This document shows, piece by piece, positions 1-11,084 of a DNA stretch of 64,000 nt. The DNA lies in assembly GCA_030522415.1 (NCBI GenBank), contig CM060111.1, positions 46,355,559-46,419,558 of the forward strand. The letters are read 5' to 3'. A program made the translations under genes and the position numbers. The notes beneath the pieces are model-generated. The model saw only the letters and a program-made list of their open reading frames with translations, ran no database searches and was not told the DNA's origin. The stretch is from Channallabes apus. Lineage: Eukaryota; Chordata; Actinopteri; Siluriformes; Clariidae. Numbering within the stretch: position 1 is the stretch's first letter; each line of letters begins with the position of its first letter.

Positions 1-133
1 TTTATTCTATCTTATTTTATTTATTTGTTTTTCCCTATTTATTACTCTTTCATTTTCTACTGGGTAACAACTGTAACCAAGAATAATTAATTACCCTCTG
101 TGATTAATAAAGTTCTTTGAATCTTGAATCTTG
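1..133 (+). repeat. 3' end of a non-LTR retrotransposon
   Basis: T-rich sequence ends in an AATAAA-like stretch followed by short tandem copies of a CTTGAAT-type unit (about 103-133). This is the usual 3' tail of a truncated LINE. No coding part is present, so the clade cannot be assigned. It lies in an intron upstream of the first visible ggt5-like exon. Confidence 0.4.
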
Positions 134-635
134 AGCCACTTAATGCTGATTTCAGTCTGACTTTGACACCCAGATTTAATAATAAACACATATTCTGCTA
201 AACTGCACTACAGCACAACAAGTCCCGCCTTCATGCTCCAATCATACGTCAAGGCGTAATCAATAAGTCTGTAGATTTGCACGCCACAGATCAGTCACTT
301 TACCCATATTAACTCCCTCAGACAGCTTAAAAGCGGCATGCGGTACAAAACTAGTCTCAACACTTTTTGATACCACTATGATGATGAGACTGAGTTCTTG
401 TAACCAGTTCTAATGCAGAAGGCGGGACTTCCTCACCTCACACAAGCTAACAGATTTACAATTTGTCTCTTTCTTGGTTTTTCTTAAGGTGTTGAGGTCT
501 GCATTCTGATTGGTTGTAGAGTGTTGATTAGTTCCCTCTAACAGCGGCTCTGCCAGTAGCGCAGGGTTATATAAATGCGCTCGCTCTGTGTTTATTGTGT
601 GTTCAGCATTTTATTTTCTTATTTTCTTTTTTTTT
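134..635. other. intronic sequence, nothing recognised
   Basis: No exon, repeat family or RNA gene could be recognised here. The position upstream of the first visible ggt5-like exon makes it intron of that gene. Confidence 0.4.
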
Positions 636-727
636 AAGGTCACTGGCGGTCGTATAAAAGCATTTCACTGCATATTATACTGTGTATGATTGTGTATGTG
701 ACTAATAAAATTTGAATTTGAATTTGA
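636..727 (+). repeat. L2-like LINE 3' tail
   Basis: It ends in an AATAAAATTTGAATTTGAATT-type tail. It is similar to the reverse complement of 6714-6800, which is the 3' end of the L2-like LINE on the minus strand. This copy is only the 3' terminus, as expected from 5' truncation, and it ends just before the acceptor of the first visible ggt5-like exon. Confidence 0.55.
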
Positions 728-734
728 TTCTCAG

Positions 735-3700
735 GTTACGAGTTGAACCCTAAGTCCATACAGGGTTATAAGTTGGTGGAAACGTACCAGCGCTACGTCG
801 AAGCGTGTAAATTTGCTAACGGACTGAAACAGGTCATCAAAGACCCAAAGTTCTCTTCGAATAAGGTGGTCAGACTGATGCGTTCCTCACAAACATCTTC
901 TAATGATTTGACCAAAAATATAAAACCTCATGCTTTCTGTTAATTCACTCTGTTGGATCGTGTTTAGTTGAGTGGTGTTTAAGCTTTGCACCTTTGTAAC
1001 ACATTACTGTGACGTCTGTGAACAGGAAGCACGCGATCTGATTAAGGTGCAGTTTGCTGGCCGTGTGAGGGATATGATCACCAATGCGAAGACCCATGAT
1101 GTTCAGTACTACAACGTTACGCCCCACCCTGACACGCCGGGAACCACGCACATCTCTGTGCTGGCTGAAGACGGGACCGCCGTCTCCGTTACCAGCACCA
1201 TCAACCACATGTGAGCATTCAAACACACTGTGAGGGAGATCAGAGAATCAGTGCTGGTACTGAGACGTGTTCCAACTGTGTAGTAATCTATATACATAAA
1301 CAACAGAAAGGTTTTGTCTGTACGTTGGTCAGAACTTCAGACCTCTCTCTTTCAATGGTATCTTTATGTTTCATACATTGAAGAAGACCAAACCAGTTTC
1401 ATGTCTGTATGTCTGTATATCTGTCTGTCTGTCCAGCCAAGTTTCCCTCGAGGTGGGCGTGGCTATACGCGACAACATGATAGTTTACCATGTATAGAGA
1501 GTGTATGCGAAAGACACAGAAATGACCTTACAAACGTCGACAAAAAGCACGACACAGCATTTCATTTACTCCCCAAAAAATGGGACGTACACTATGAAAA
1601 GTACACTACACTAGTAGTACACTAGTTAAAAGAGTTTAAAATAGGAACTTTGAATGTTGGATGTTGTCACTATGACCTGTAAAGGGAGTGAATTGATATG
1701 ATGGAAACAGTCGATATACCGTGTATACAAGAGACCAAGTGGAAGCGAAGCAAGGCTCAGAACATCAGGGGTTTAAACTGCTTTACTTTGGTGTAGGTAA
1801 TAAGAGAAATGGTGCAGGTCTAATACCGAGGGAAGAGTACACCAAGAGTGTAGTGGACATGAGGAGAGTGTCTGACAGAGTGATTAGAGTGAAACTGGAA
1901 GTGGAAGGGGTCATGATAAATGTCATCAGTGATGGGATCGGATGTGAAGGAGAAAGACTTCTGGAGTGAGCTAGACCAAGTGGTAGTGAGAGTCCAGAAA
2001 GAAGAAAGATTGGTAGCTTGAGCTGACCTTAATGGGCATGTTGGAGAAGGTACTAGTGGTGATGAGAAGGTGATGGGGTCCAGGAGAGGAAGTTTGTAGA
2101 TTTTGCTAAAAGAATGGAAATGGCAGAGGTGAATACATATTTTAAAAAGGAAGAGGAACACATGGTGACCTACCATGGTGAGTGGTGGAAGATGTACTCA
2201 GGTGGACTTCGACCTGCTCTGTAGGAGATGCAATCTGAGGGAGATTAGAGACTGTGAGGTGGTCGCAGGGGATAGTGTAGCTAGTAAACATCGGACAGTG
2301 GTCTTTAGGATGACTTTAGTGGTACAGAAGAAGAAAAAGAGCGTGAGGACACAGCATGGTGGACACAGCTTGGGACATAAACTATGAAAACTGAACCTTG
2401 CGCCATAAATGAAATCAAGACGTTGAGTCGAATGGAAGTTATCAGGAGTTATGTGTCAGATGCTGATTAGATTATTTTAGCTTTAACCTTTTAATTATCT
2501 CTACAAACTCTTCACCCGTCTACAAGTCACTAAATAAATGAATAATGTTATTAGGGTTTGGAATAATTATAAATGAATGTTGATTAAAAACATTGTGACT
2601 AAATATGTGTGTGTTAATAAAGGTGTGTGGGATTCAATCTGTAGATTCGGCTCGGGAGTTTTATCTGTTAACACAGGCATTATCCTGAACAACGAGCTTG
2701 CTGACTTCTGCGGCAGGACGAAACACATTCACCCAGGTGAGCTCACCTTTCTACCCCACCCCCAGCCTCACCCCAAAAAAAGAAAGAAATAACCACAATT
2801 ACAAAAAGAATAAACAAGGAAAAATAAAAACTATAAAAGTGAGGACCAGAGTGTACAGCTGTTATACAGCCTCGTGCAGGTGAAGTTTCACGTAGGATCG
2901 TAGCCAAGGGCTGACTTACCCCAGCCGTAAACTTTGTGTTTGTGTGTGTGTTTGTGTGTAGGAGAGCGGCCACCCTCCTCCATGACTCCGGTGGTCCTCT
3001 ACTCTGCGTCTGATGATCACACTCTGGTAATCGGAGCTTCAGGAGGCAGTATGATCACCACCGGCATGGCCACGGTCAGAATAAACACCACTAAACACCT
3101 TCCACCATCATCAAACACCTGAGCACCTGGGCAGCAGAGAGGGTGGAGGGAGCGATGGTGGAATTAGAGAACCATCAAGGCTGGATGATTAATACACAAA
3201 TCTTTATAAATAAAAGAAAGGTTTTGTCTGTACATTGGGTAGAACTCACTCATCATTGATATCATAATATCACATTTCACACATACTGTAGGACGACCAA
3301 AAACCAAATTTCTGTCTGTCCAGAAAAGACTTTGTCGCAGGATCACGCAAAACTATCTGGACCGAATTCATTGAATCTCCTGCAGTCCTTAGATCCCTGC
3401 ATGAAGTTTAATCTGCACCATAAGTGAAATCTAAATGTTGTGTAAAAGTGATGTTATGAACAGTTATGTGCTGGATTTAATAATCTACTTTATAATAATC
3501 TACTAATGCGCTACTGTCTCAATGTAAACAAACACCTGCAGCAATAGATATTAATTAGAAAAGATAAAGTGAATATTTTCAGTGGGAACATGGGATGCTA
3601 TAAACATGAAGAACTAGTGAACAACGTCACAAATAGAGTTGGGGCAGGACGCAAGTACAGAACTAACGGCTAAAGCTAGGCTACAGGGTTGATGCTAATC

Positions 3701-4267
3701 CTAGGGCTAATGCTAAACAGAGCAGGTACAACAATAAGAACAGCAACAGAATAACAACAGACAAGGAAAAAAACTGCAGAAACCTCTGTTCCAGTCAAAA
3801 GGAACTGGTGAAACGTTTAAGTGATGAGGTGCATCCTGGGAACTCTGCCAGAAGAAAGTCTATTAACAGGAAGAAACACAACAAGCACCAGGTCACTCAG
3901 AGATAAGGGGATTGGGGAAGCAGGAGACACTGGTGTTGGTGGTGTTGGGGGGGGGGGGGCTTTACTAGAGCTGAAAAGTAGGGTTTTACATGACGAGTGT
4001 GAACCGGTCCTCTCTCACAGGTGCTGATGAATTACCTGTGGCTCGGGAAAACCCTGAGAGAGTCCATCGCATCACCTGTGGTATATGTGGACGGCAAAAA
4101 CGAGCTCGCGTTTGAGCGGACGTTCGATCAGGTACTGAAAACATCACACACTGTGGTGAGGGACCCTGAGACAGATCAGCTGATCACACTCAGAGATCGA
4201 GTGTTAATGCTGAAACACACAGATACATCAGATACACCCCTGAGTGTTCAGTCGCTGATTGTTAAAC

Positions 4268-4298
<31 letters not shown>

Positions 4299-4448
4299 AA
4301 TGTGATTAGTGTTCTTCGGAAGTACGGTCACACTGTCACACCTCGACAACATTTCTACAACACAGTTAACGCTGTGTCCAAGCACGAAGATGAGTGTGTT
4401 AATGCGATTTCCGACAGCCGCAAAATGGGTGAACCTGCCGGATACTGA
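735..4448 (+). CDS. ggt5: gamma-glutamyltransferase, GGT5-like (3' half, six exons)
   Basis: GGT is a membrane-anchored, self-cleaving ectoenzyme that removes or transfers the gamma-glutamyl group of glutathione and related donors; GGT5 is noted for leukotriene C4. Exons are 735-865, 1026-1210, 2645-2736, 2962-3074, 4021-4131 and 4299-4448 (stop TGA 4446-4448), all with AG/GT borders and compatible phases, giving 259 codons. Visible landmarks are the nucleophilic threonine in PGTTHISVLAEDG (exon 2), donor-site Glu and Asp in NNELADF (exon 3), the Ser-Ser pair in PPSSM and the Gly-Gly loop GASGGS (exon 4), and the family C-terminus DSRKMGEPAGY. GERPPSSM and the overall sequence are closer to GGT5 than to GGT1, by recall of the family. 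Earlier exons lie upstream of the window. Introns carry LINE fragments. Exons look intact. The GGT5 versus GGT1 assignment is less certain than the GGT call. Confidence 0.88.
1301..1440 (+). repeat. dispersed intronic repeat, copy 1
   Basis: It shares an AGAAAGGTTTTGTCTGTAC start, a GACCAAA stretch and a CTGTCTGTCCAG stretch with 3210-3330 in another intron of the same gene. Class unknown; it could be a small nonautonomous element or an old intron duplication. Confidence 0.35.
1638..2404 (+). pseudogene. RTE/BovB-like LINE endonuclease fragment
   Basis: Translation in shifting frames gives pieces of an APE-type endonuclease of RTE-like LINEs: an ETKWKRSKA-like segment near 1730, KSVVDMRRVSDRVIRVKLEVEGV at about 1842-1910, then ADLNGHVGEG-, FAKRMEMAEVNTYFKK- and RRCNLREIRDCEVVAGDS-like stretches to about 2290. 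Several frameshifts and stops separate these blocks, and no reverse transcriptase follows. It lies in intron 2 of the ggt5-like gene. The family call rests on recall of craniofacial-development-protein-2/BovB-like sequences, which are common in fish. Confidence 0.6.
3210..3330 (+). repeat. dispersed intronic repeat, copy 2
   Basis: Second copy of the element seen at 1301-1440. The rest of this intron (3075-4020) shows no recognisable coding or repeat family apart from a run of 13 or so G around 3946-3959. Confidence 0.35.
4269..4292. repeat. (GT)n microsatellite in the last ggt5-like intron
   Basis: About twelve GT units end directly in the TTTTCAG acceptor of the last exon, so the polypyrimidine tract of this intron is partly microsatellite. 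Confidence 0.8.
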
Positions 4449-4457
4449 CCAAGAACA

Positions 4458-4513
4458 TACACACACACAGACACACACACACATACACACACACATACAC
4501 ACACACACACACT
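4458..4513. repeat. (CA)n microsatellite in the 3' UTR
   Basis: An interrupted CA repeat begins ten bases after the ggt5-like stop codon. Long apparent reading frames over it on both strands are artefacts of the repeat. Confidence 0.8.
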
Positions 4514-4735
4514 AAAGTCCTCTGACACTATATAGAGCTGATTGTACACACAGTTATAGTGATGTTACAGTAACGCTGAATGTTAGAATAATCCTAGATA
4601 TTTATTTGTATGTATGTTTAACATGTAGAGTTAAATATATCACTGAGTTATTATGTCTAAAATGATTTATTTTGTGTATTTATGTGTTTCTGTATTGTGT
4701 GTATTCTGTGTTTCTGCTGGAATGTGTATGTGATG

Positions 4736-4741
4736 AATAAA
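4736..4741 (+). terminator. polyadenylation signal of the ggt5-like gene
   Basis: A canonical AATAAA lies 288 bp after the stop codon, in otherwise unremarkable AT-rich 3' UTR. It is the only canonical signal I saw between the stop and the downstream minisatellite. Confidence 0.55.
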
Positions 4742-4872
4742 AGGGCCTTATTACTGATATCCATCACTGGAGCTCACTTATCAGCCCCTGACCATTGGCA
4801 ATGACGCTCTTTCTTCATTAACGTTCTTTTATCAGACAGTCATACTGATAGTCATTGACTCTCATTGACATC

Positions 4873-4953
4873 CTCACCCTAACCTTCTCTCACCCTAACC
4901 CTCTCTCACCCTAACCTTCTCTCACCCTAACCTTCTCTCACCCTAACCTTCCC
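4873..4953. repeat. minisatellite containing CCCTAA
   Basis: About five copies of a 16-bp unit of the form CACCCTAACCTTCTCT. Each unit carries one telomere-like CCCTAA hexamer, but the array is not a true telomere repeat. Confidence 0.75.
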
Positions 4954-4989
4954 GCAGCCTAACATTTTTTTAAAACAAAACCCCAAAAC

Positions 4990-5385
4990 ATATTTAGTCT
5001 CTATGGTTTTATTTCTCTTCTACAGTGTTTTACAAAACACACACACACACAAAAAAACAGCATTCAGGTAGAATGTAAGCAGGAGTGACAGTGTTACAGA
5101 CAGCCCATCTACATATGTAATAAAACAATGAATAAAAGACATAAAATCACTGATCTCTGCATCCAAAAGTGCTTCTTCTTGAAGATAAGCCATTTGGAAA
5201 AAACATTCAGCCTAATTTGAATGTCGTTGTACTGTGTGAGGAAACCCCCCAAGAATGGGGAGAACATGCAAACTCCAGACGTGACTCCTACACGTGACCC
5301 TGGAGGTGCGGGGCTATAATGCCAACCACTGCGCCACCGTGCTACTGACATTTCATTGTGTTTCATCAAAGAGATCAAAAACTAC
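4990..5385 (-). pseudogene. relict 3' UTR of a ggt1-type gene
   Basis: This block is clearly similar, in the same orientation, to 53720-53955, the sequence directly downstream of the ggt1-like stop codon. Shared landmarks are AACAGCATTCA, GAATGTAAGCAGGAGTGACA (5072-5091 region), a CACTGATCTCT block, and a final CATTTC.TTGTGTTT.ATCAAAGA block ending at about 5385. In the ggt1-like gene the stop codon follows about ten bases later; here only a degraded trace follows. A partial SINE (about 5230-5345) interrupts it. I read it as the remnant of a duplicated ggt1 gene whose coding part is gone. Alternatively the shared block could be an unrecognised repeat. Confidence 0.6.
5230..5345 (-). repeat. 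partial tRNA-derived SINE (type I)
   Basis: It shares GGGGAGAACATGCAAACTCC, CCCTGGAGGTGC and GCCAACCACTGCGCCACC-like blocks with the full-length SINE at 42920-43280 (opposite orientation). It sits inside the relict ggt1-type 3' UTR. Confidence 0.7.
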
Positions 5386-5464
5386 GCAGCGGGGATCAAA
5401 AACTATATACATAAAACTTTGAGTTCCCGGATGAACACGGTCGATAAGATCCTTTATCCTTCCT

Positions 5465-5690
5465 CATGTCCACTATCATCTCCTTGTCTAGCCTTGTCTA
5501 TGTTGAGGGAGAGATTGTTATCCTGTAGGCTGCTTCATCCCCGCTAGTGATGCGTCCTATCACTGCGTTGTCATCTGCAAACTTCAGGATGATGTTGTCC
5601 TTGTGGGAGGCGACACAGTCGTGGGTGAACAGTGTGTTGAGGATAGGGCTGAGGACACATCCCTGTGGAGTACCTCTAATCTTTATTCAG
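5465..5690 (-). pseudogene. LINE reverse-transcriptase fragment
   Basis: The reverse complement encodes the RT segment around the motif-C region of an L2-like LINE. It is the counterpart of 7505-7740, sharing the GGCTGAGGACACA.CCCTG and TCATCTGCAAACTT blocks. It is broken by stops, and sequence differences from 7505-7740 show a different copy or subfamily. Confidence 0.6.
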
Positions 5691-6712
5691 ATAATATCAC
5701 CAGGATAGCATTCTTTAACCTCAGAAATATTGCCAAGATAAGGAATATATTGTCACTAAACGATGCAGAAAAACTAGTTCATGCTTTTATCACCTCTAGG
5801 TTGGACTATTGTGTAATGCCTTACTTAACGTCTTTTTGTTCAACTTGGTGCATAAACAAGCTTCAGTTAGTTCAGAATGCAGCAGCGAGAGTCCTCACTA
5901 GAACCAGAAGATATGAGCACATCACTCCTGCATGTCTTATCAATTTTTACAATTTTGCATTGATTTTAAAATATTACTTTTGACATATAAAGCATTAAAT
6001 GGTCTCACGCCGCAGTATCTGAGCGAACTGCTAGTGTCTTACGATCCGTCACACCTACTTCGATCAAAAAATACAAGCTGCTTGTCAGTACCACATATTG
6101 TGAAAACAACAGCAGGGGGTAGAGCTTTTTCTTACAAATCCCAAAAGTTATGGAATAGTCTTCCAATTAATGTTCGGGACTCAGTGTTTAAGTCTAGGCT
6201 AAAAACTCATTCATCTTCTATACCGCTTTATCCTGTATCCAGATTTAGGGTCGCAGGGACCTGGAGCCTATCCCAGGAGACTCAGGGCACACCCTGGACA
6301 GCATGCCAATCCATCGCAGAGCGCACACACACACACACACACATTCACACACTATGGTTAATTTGGGTACGCCAATTAGCCTAATCTGCATGTCTTTGGC
6401 CAGGAATCGAACCCGGACCCTGGAGGTGCAAGGCGACAGTGCTAACCACCGTGCCGCCGGTTAGGCTAAAAACTAATTTTTGTAAATAGATTTGCCTTAG
6501 GTAAAGGAGCAGATCTGGGGAACTCATGGACATAGAGTATTATGGTATTATGGGCTGTCCACACTCTCATTGATCACTCAGGTTTGTCAAGTGACTCGCT
6601 TTCCATCTCAATGAGTCCTCATGTCTGTGTTTCCTTCAGGCTCTTCCTTTTAGTTATGATGTCATAGTTAGTCCTGCCAGAGTCCCTGCTTGCACTCTGC
6701 ACTAAATATACA
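5691..6712 (+). pseudogene. LINE ORF2 C-terminal fragment with 3' sequence
   Basis: It encodes [76 protein letters not shown] and GGRAFSYKSQKLWNSLP in two frames. These match, block by block, the C-terminal part of LINE B at 34611-35399. A deletion and frameshift near 5930 break it, and a SINE (6208-6461) interrupts the end. The RT core is missing, so this is a dead 5'-truncated copy. Confidence 0.75.
6208..6461 (-). repeat. tRNA-derived SINE (type I), internally deleted
   Basis: It is bounded by 13-bp direct repeats TAGGCTAAAAACT (6195-6207 and 6462-6474), a clear target-site duplication inside the LINE fragment. It carries a B-box-like GGAATCGAACCC complement and a CA repeat. At 254 bp versus 361 bp for the copy at 42920, it lacks part of the middle. 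Confidence 0.85.
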
Positions 6713-6713
6713 T

Positions 6714-8835
6714 CAAATTAAAATTTTATTTGTCACTTACACAGTCATACACACGTTCAGTACGATATGTAGTGAAATGCTTACACGACTGCCAGTGATC
6801 TTAAAAATAAAAGCTTAAATATAAAAGATAAATATGAATAAAAGAAATATGTTAGAAATAAAATTAACTAGTAAAATATACTGTACAAATAAAATATACT
6901 GTAATATATAGAAATATAAAAGAAGGAAATAGAAATTTGTCCAAATCAGATATGTAGAAATGACTGGGGAGTGCAAATATGCATAAAAGTGACTTCTTAA
7001 AGTGCCTTGTTATTAAAATCTCTCTGTGTTGGTCTTCAGGGAGCGGAATCACTTCCCAGACCGCAACAGAGAGAACAGTCCATTGTTGGGATGGCTGAGG
7101 TCCTTCACCATCTTCCTGGCCTTGGTCCAGCACCGCTTGCTGTAGATTGAGTGCAGGTCAGGGAGCTTGGTGCGGATGATTCGTTCAGCTGAACGCACCA
7201 CCCTCTGTAGAGCTCGTCTGTCCTGCATGGTGCTGTTTCCAAACCAGGTCGTGATGTTTCCCATCAGGATGCTCTCTATGGTGCAGGAGTAGAAATTCCT
7301 GAGCACCTTGGAGGGCTGTCTGAAGTCTCTCAAGCATCTGAGGTGGTAGAGACACTGCCGGGTCTTTTTCACCACGGTGTTGATGTGACAGGACCATGAC
7401 AGGTCCTGCGTGATGTGAACACCGATGTATCTGAAGCTGTCCACTCTCTCCACTGGGCTCCTGTTGATGACGGGGGTCTGGTAGTTCCTCTCCTGCTTTG
7501 TACGAAAGTCCACAATCAGCTCCTTTGTCTTACTGACGTTCAGGAGGAGATTGTTCCTCCGGCATCATTTCTCCAGATTTCCAATCTCCTCTAGGTAGGC
7601 CGACTCATCGTTGTTCGTAATCAGGCCGACCACGACAGTGTCGTCAGCAAACTTGATGGTAGTTGGTAGTGTCCACGCAGTCATATCTGTATAAAGAGTA
7701 CAGCAGGGGGCTCAGAACACAGCCCTGGGGGGCTCTAGTGCTGAGAGTGAGTGAGGCTGAGACATGTCTGCCCATCCTTACTGCCTGTGGTCTGCCAGTT
7801 AGGAAGTTGGAGATCCACTGACACATAGATGAGCTGAGTCCCAGGTGCTCCAGCTTGGTGGTGAGTGTGGAGGGAATTATGGTATTAAATGCAGAGCTGT
7901 AGTCGATGAAGAGCATTTTCACATAATTCCCACTTCTAGTGCCCCGTTTCTGGTTGGAGGTCTCGTCGCATGGATGCCCTGTGTGTCTCTTTGGGATGCG
8001 TCTGGTGATGATTCTCTCTACTTAGAAGACGGTTCTGGCCTCGACTGGTGTTAGCAGCTGTTTCTCTAAGGACTTGACAATTCGATAGTTCAGGACTGGA
8101 ACTTTCTACAAGTCTATCTGAGTCTCCAATAACTACTGGACTCCATTTTAACATCAATTAACATCAACTATTATAGCTGAACCTAACACTTACCACTGTA
8201 TAAATGCAGATAATTTCCTGCTATCTGTTTCCCCCAGATGAGGATGGGTTCCCTGTTGAGTCTGGTTCCTCTCAAGGTTTCTTCCTATTACCATCTCAGG
8301 GAGTTTTTCCTTGCCACTGTCGCCCTCGGGCTTGCTCACCAGGGACTATCTGAACTTTTTTGATTCATACACATTCACATTCCATACAAACTTAAATAAT
8401 TCTTTTGATTGTGTAAAGCTGTTTTGAGACAATGTCAATTGTTAAAAGCGCTATACAAATAAAACTGAATTGAATTGAATTGAATAGTGTCCAGGTGAGT
8501 GAGTGATGTGTGGAGGAGATTTGAGATTGCATCGTCTGTGGAGCGGTTCGGGCGGTATGCAAATTGTAGTGGGTCCAGTGTGTCCGGTAGTGAAGAAATG
8601 ATGAAGTCTCTGACCAGGCGCTCAAAGCACTTGCTCGGAGATGATGAACGCGTTTCCGGTGCTGGCAGTGTCTTTCTGTCTGCAGCCGTTAGCGCCGCTA
8701 GCATTAGCATCTCTAGCGACTTTAGCTGCAGCCTCGAAGCCAGCATAGAAAGTGTTCAGCTCATCTGCCAGAGTCGCGTCCGCGTTCACCATACCAGTTG
8801 TTGGTGCTTTATAATCCGTTATTGTCCTTAGTCCC
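6714..8835 (-). mobile_element. L2-like LINE, decayed, split by another LINE tail
   Basis: On the minus strand the order is RT first (8830-8490: [36 protein letters not shown]), then 7923-7644 ([16 protein letters not shown] with the motif-A aspartate, then [17 protein letters not shown]), then the C-terminal part (7513-7049: VDSFRYIGVHITQDLSW, ALQRVVRSAERIIRTKLP). It ends with a 3' tail at 6714-6800 like that at 636-727. Stops and frameshifts separate the blocks, and part of the motif-C region is lost. These motifs fit the L2/Maui group of fish LINEs. A 543-bp tail of a different LINE is inserted at 7942-8484. Confidence 0.8.
7942..8484 (+). repeat. LINE-B-type 3' tail inserted in the L2-like LINE
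   Basis: It contains the conserved block GATGAGGATGGGTTCCCTG, then TCTCAAGGTTTCTTCCT and AGGGAGTTTTTCCTTGCCAC. It ends in AAAAGCGCTATACAAATAAA plus (TTGAA)n, like the end of LINE B at 35770-36104. A likely 5-bp target duplication TAGTG is at 7937-7941 and 8485-8489. Only the 3' UTR is present. Confidence 0.75.
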
Positions 8836-9215
8836 TGCCTGTAGGGAATATTTAATTTCTAGTGTATTTCATGATATTATGTGTGCACGAGAACAGAGTG
8901 CTTTCTTTCTTTGACCTCGACATGCTGCACTATCAGCAAACACATTCCTTAGTATAATCTATGTTCAGGTCGTAAAACCGTTGGAGGCTCCTAACGAAGA
9001 ACAACTCCCAAGCTCCTGTTTTTCTCCATGATTATCTTCCATAAACATTATGGACCAGATATAACCACCTGCTCTTTAATAACCACCTTCTTGAACTGAA
9101 GCGTAGTGTGGAAGCTGTATTCTGTTGCCCACTCTTTGTTGTTTTTATTGAATTATTGTGTGTTCTTTATTGAAGATATTGGTTCTTTCTGTCGCGGGTT
9201 AATTCACATTTATAA
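8836..9215. other. unassigned; possible 5' flank or LTR of the ERV
   Basis: I see no coding sequence and no paired LTR for this stretch. Its place directly before the ERV gag suggests ERV leader or LTR, but there is no matching copy in the window to prove it. Confidence 0.3.
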
Positions 9216-10535
9216 AATGGTTAATAAGACCACAACTACTTATCCAAAATCCTTTTGTGAGCTGCCCATCTGTGCCTATCTCCCCCGTACCCACAAAACC
9301 GTGCTCACCTTCGTCGGAAGTGTGTGCCTCAGGAAAGGGAAAGACTCCTAAACCGGTGTTGGGACAAACTCCTGACAGCCCTCTTACGGATGATCCCGAG
9401 GATACTGATGGTGAGGATGATGATAACTCGGACGATGAAGGTCCGGATGAGAGGTCTCGCCCCAAACCTCGACAAGAAAACACTGCGTTTGTTTTCTCCA
9501 TGGGACCAAAGGACCAAATCCTTCCACCATCCGTAAGCACGTGAAGGACATTATTAAGATGCTCCCTTCTCCTAACAAACCTTTGCATTTTGTTGATATG
9601 CTGATAAAGGCTTCCAGGCATTGTCAGCTCGTGGGTGCGGATTATCGCTTTATTTTGCAATCAGTTTTGGGGGATGGGTACGATGAGGCTGATTTGGTAA
9701 AACTGTAAAATGCTTAGACCCTAAAGCAGACAAATTGGCTGTAGTGAAAAACATTTAAGACATAGATGAGGGAGGAGGATGAAAAAAGAAGGAATATGAC
9801 TTTCTTTGGGGTAATTCTAATGAGGCTATGAAACTTTTTATAAAAATGAGCTTAATGCCTATCTTCTCACACGTCAACAAGCCAGTCAAGATCTGTCACA
9901 GGTAACTAATTGTAGACAAGAAAAGAGTGAGACTAAGTCCAAGTTTCTCGAGAGGTTCCGAGAGACCTGGACCCTTTTGGGTGGTATGCCCCTGACTGAA
10001 TGAGGTAGACCATAACCCACTCTTCCTTACCACCTTCTTGAATAATTGTCGACCAGAAATCGTGAAATTTTTTTAAGTTTCAATTGTCAGATCGTTCTAC
10101 AATGACTATTAAAAGATTAGGCGAGCGTGTGAGAACAATGGAAGGAGATGGTATTTTAGAAAATAAACAAGTGGTTTGTCTGTGGAGAGTGAAGGATACA
10201 GAGGTGGAAAAAGGGGAGGTAGAGGAGGCCGAGGAGGCCGTGGAAGAGGTAGAGGAGGTCTGCAGGGTCAAAGCACACCCCGTAGATCTGGTCATTGTTA
10301 TTATTGTAATTATGAAGGTCATTGGGTTTGTGAATGTCGCACTAGGGCCCGAGATGAGGGATATGGTGGGCAAAATGTGTATAACCAATTGAATGATGGT
10401 CAGTGGCATGATTCTAATGAGATGTTTTCTCCTAATCCTTCCCAGCAGCCCCTGCAGAGAGTGCAACAACAACAACAACAACAATATAGACCCAATCCCT
10501 TCTCAGGGATGCAGGTGGGAGTATATGATGCATAG
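9216..10535 (+). pseudogene. ERV gag remnant with one CCHC zinc knuckle
   Basis: Frame-shifted pieces run from about 9216. A basic Arg/Gly-rich segment at 10195-10260 precedes a knuckle at 10296-10337 (Cys-X2-Cys-X4-His-X4-Cys, CYYCNYEGHWVCEC). A short CAA (Gln) repeat is at about 10463-10482. An acidic Asp/Glu-rich stretch at about 9390-9460 is also visible. The parts lie in at least three frames, so the gene is dead. Confidence 0.65.
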
Positions 10536-10559
10536 GGATGCCCGCAGAGTTCCAGCCCC

Positions 10560-10900
10560 GCGATGTTACTTTGTACTTTCGAGTCACCTCAGGTTAATGA
10601 GTTGCCCTTTATAGAATTGTGTATAGATGGTTCCGTATTCTCTTTTTTGGTGGATACGGGAGCTACTGTACAATGTCGTCTTTGGGTCGTGATTATGAGG
10701 GACCGCTCTCGAATAAAAGTATCAGCTCTGTGGGAATTGAAGGGGTTGCTCAACGAAATTATTTCACTCCTCAGGTAACTGTAACATGTCCTTTAGATAA
10801 GGGAATTTATTTCTCACTGTTTTGTCTGTATGCCTGATTGTCCTTTTAATCTGTTAGGTTACGATTTAATGAGCAGGCTACACGTCTTTGACTTTTTCTG
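10560..10900 (+). pseudogene. ERV protease remnant
   Basis: FLVDTGATVQ, with the catalytic Asp-Thr-Gly at 10653-10661, is followed by a frame-shifted continuation with GYDLMSRLHV-like sequence near 10860. This is the expected place between gag and RT. Confidence 0.6.
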
Positions 10901-11084
10901 GCGTGAAACTCACAGTTGAAGTACCTGATTCGGTTCCTTTCTCTCACCTCACCAATATGCGTGTAAATAATTGTTTCCTTTCTTCACAGATCAGTTCTCT
11001 TCCTGCTGCCCTTGAATGTGTGCCAGGCAGTCTGTAGGCTGAACATAAGGATGAGGTGGGTTTGTACACTGCATTCCTTATGAA

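Noticed and set aside
866..943. extension of ggt5-like exon 1 through VVRLM, which resembles human VVRNM
   Set aside because: There is no donor after it, while AAG/GTGGTC at 865/866 gives the right phase and the right spacing to exon 2. A small chance remains that the exon is longer.
1314..1625. 103-codon frame in the ggt5-like intron
   Set aside because: No domain, overlaps a dispersed repeat, and lies between well-supported exons.
4248..4549. Cys/Val-rich frames on both strands
   Set aside because: Products of the GT and CA microsatellites around the last ggt5-like exon.
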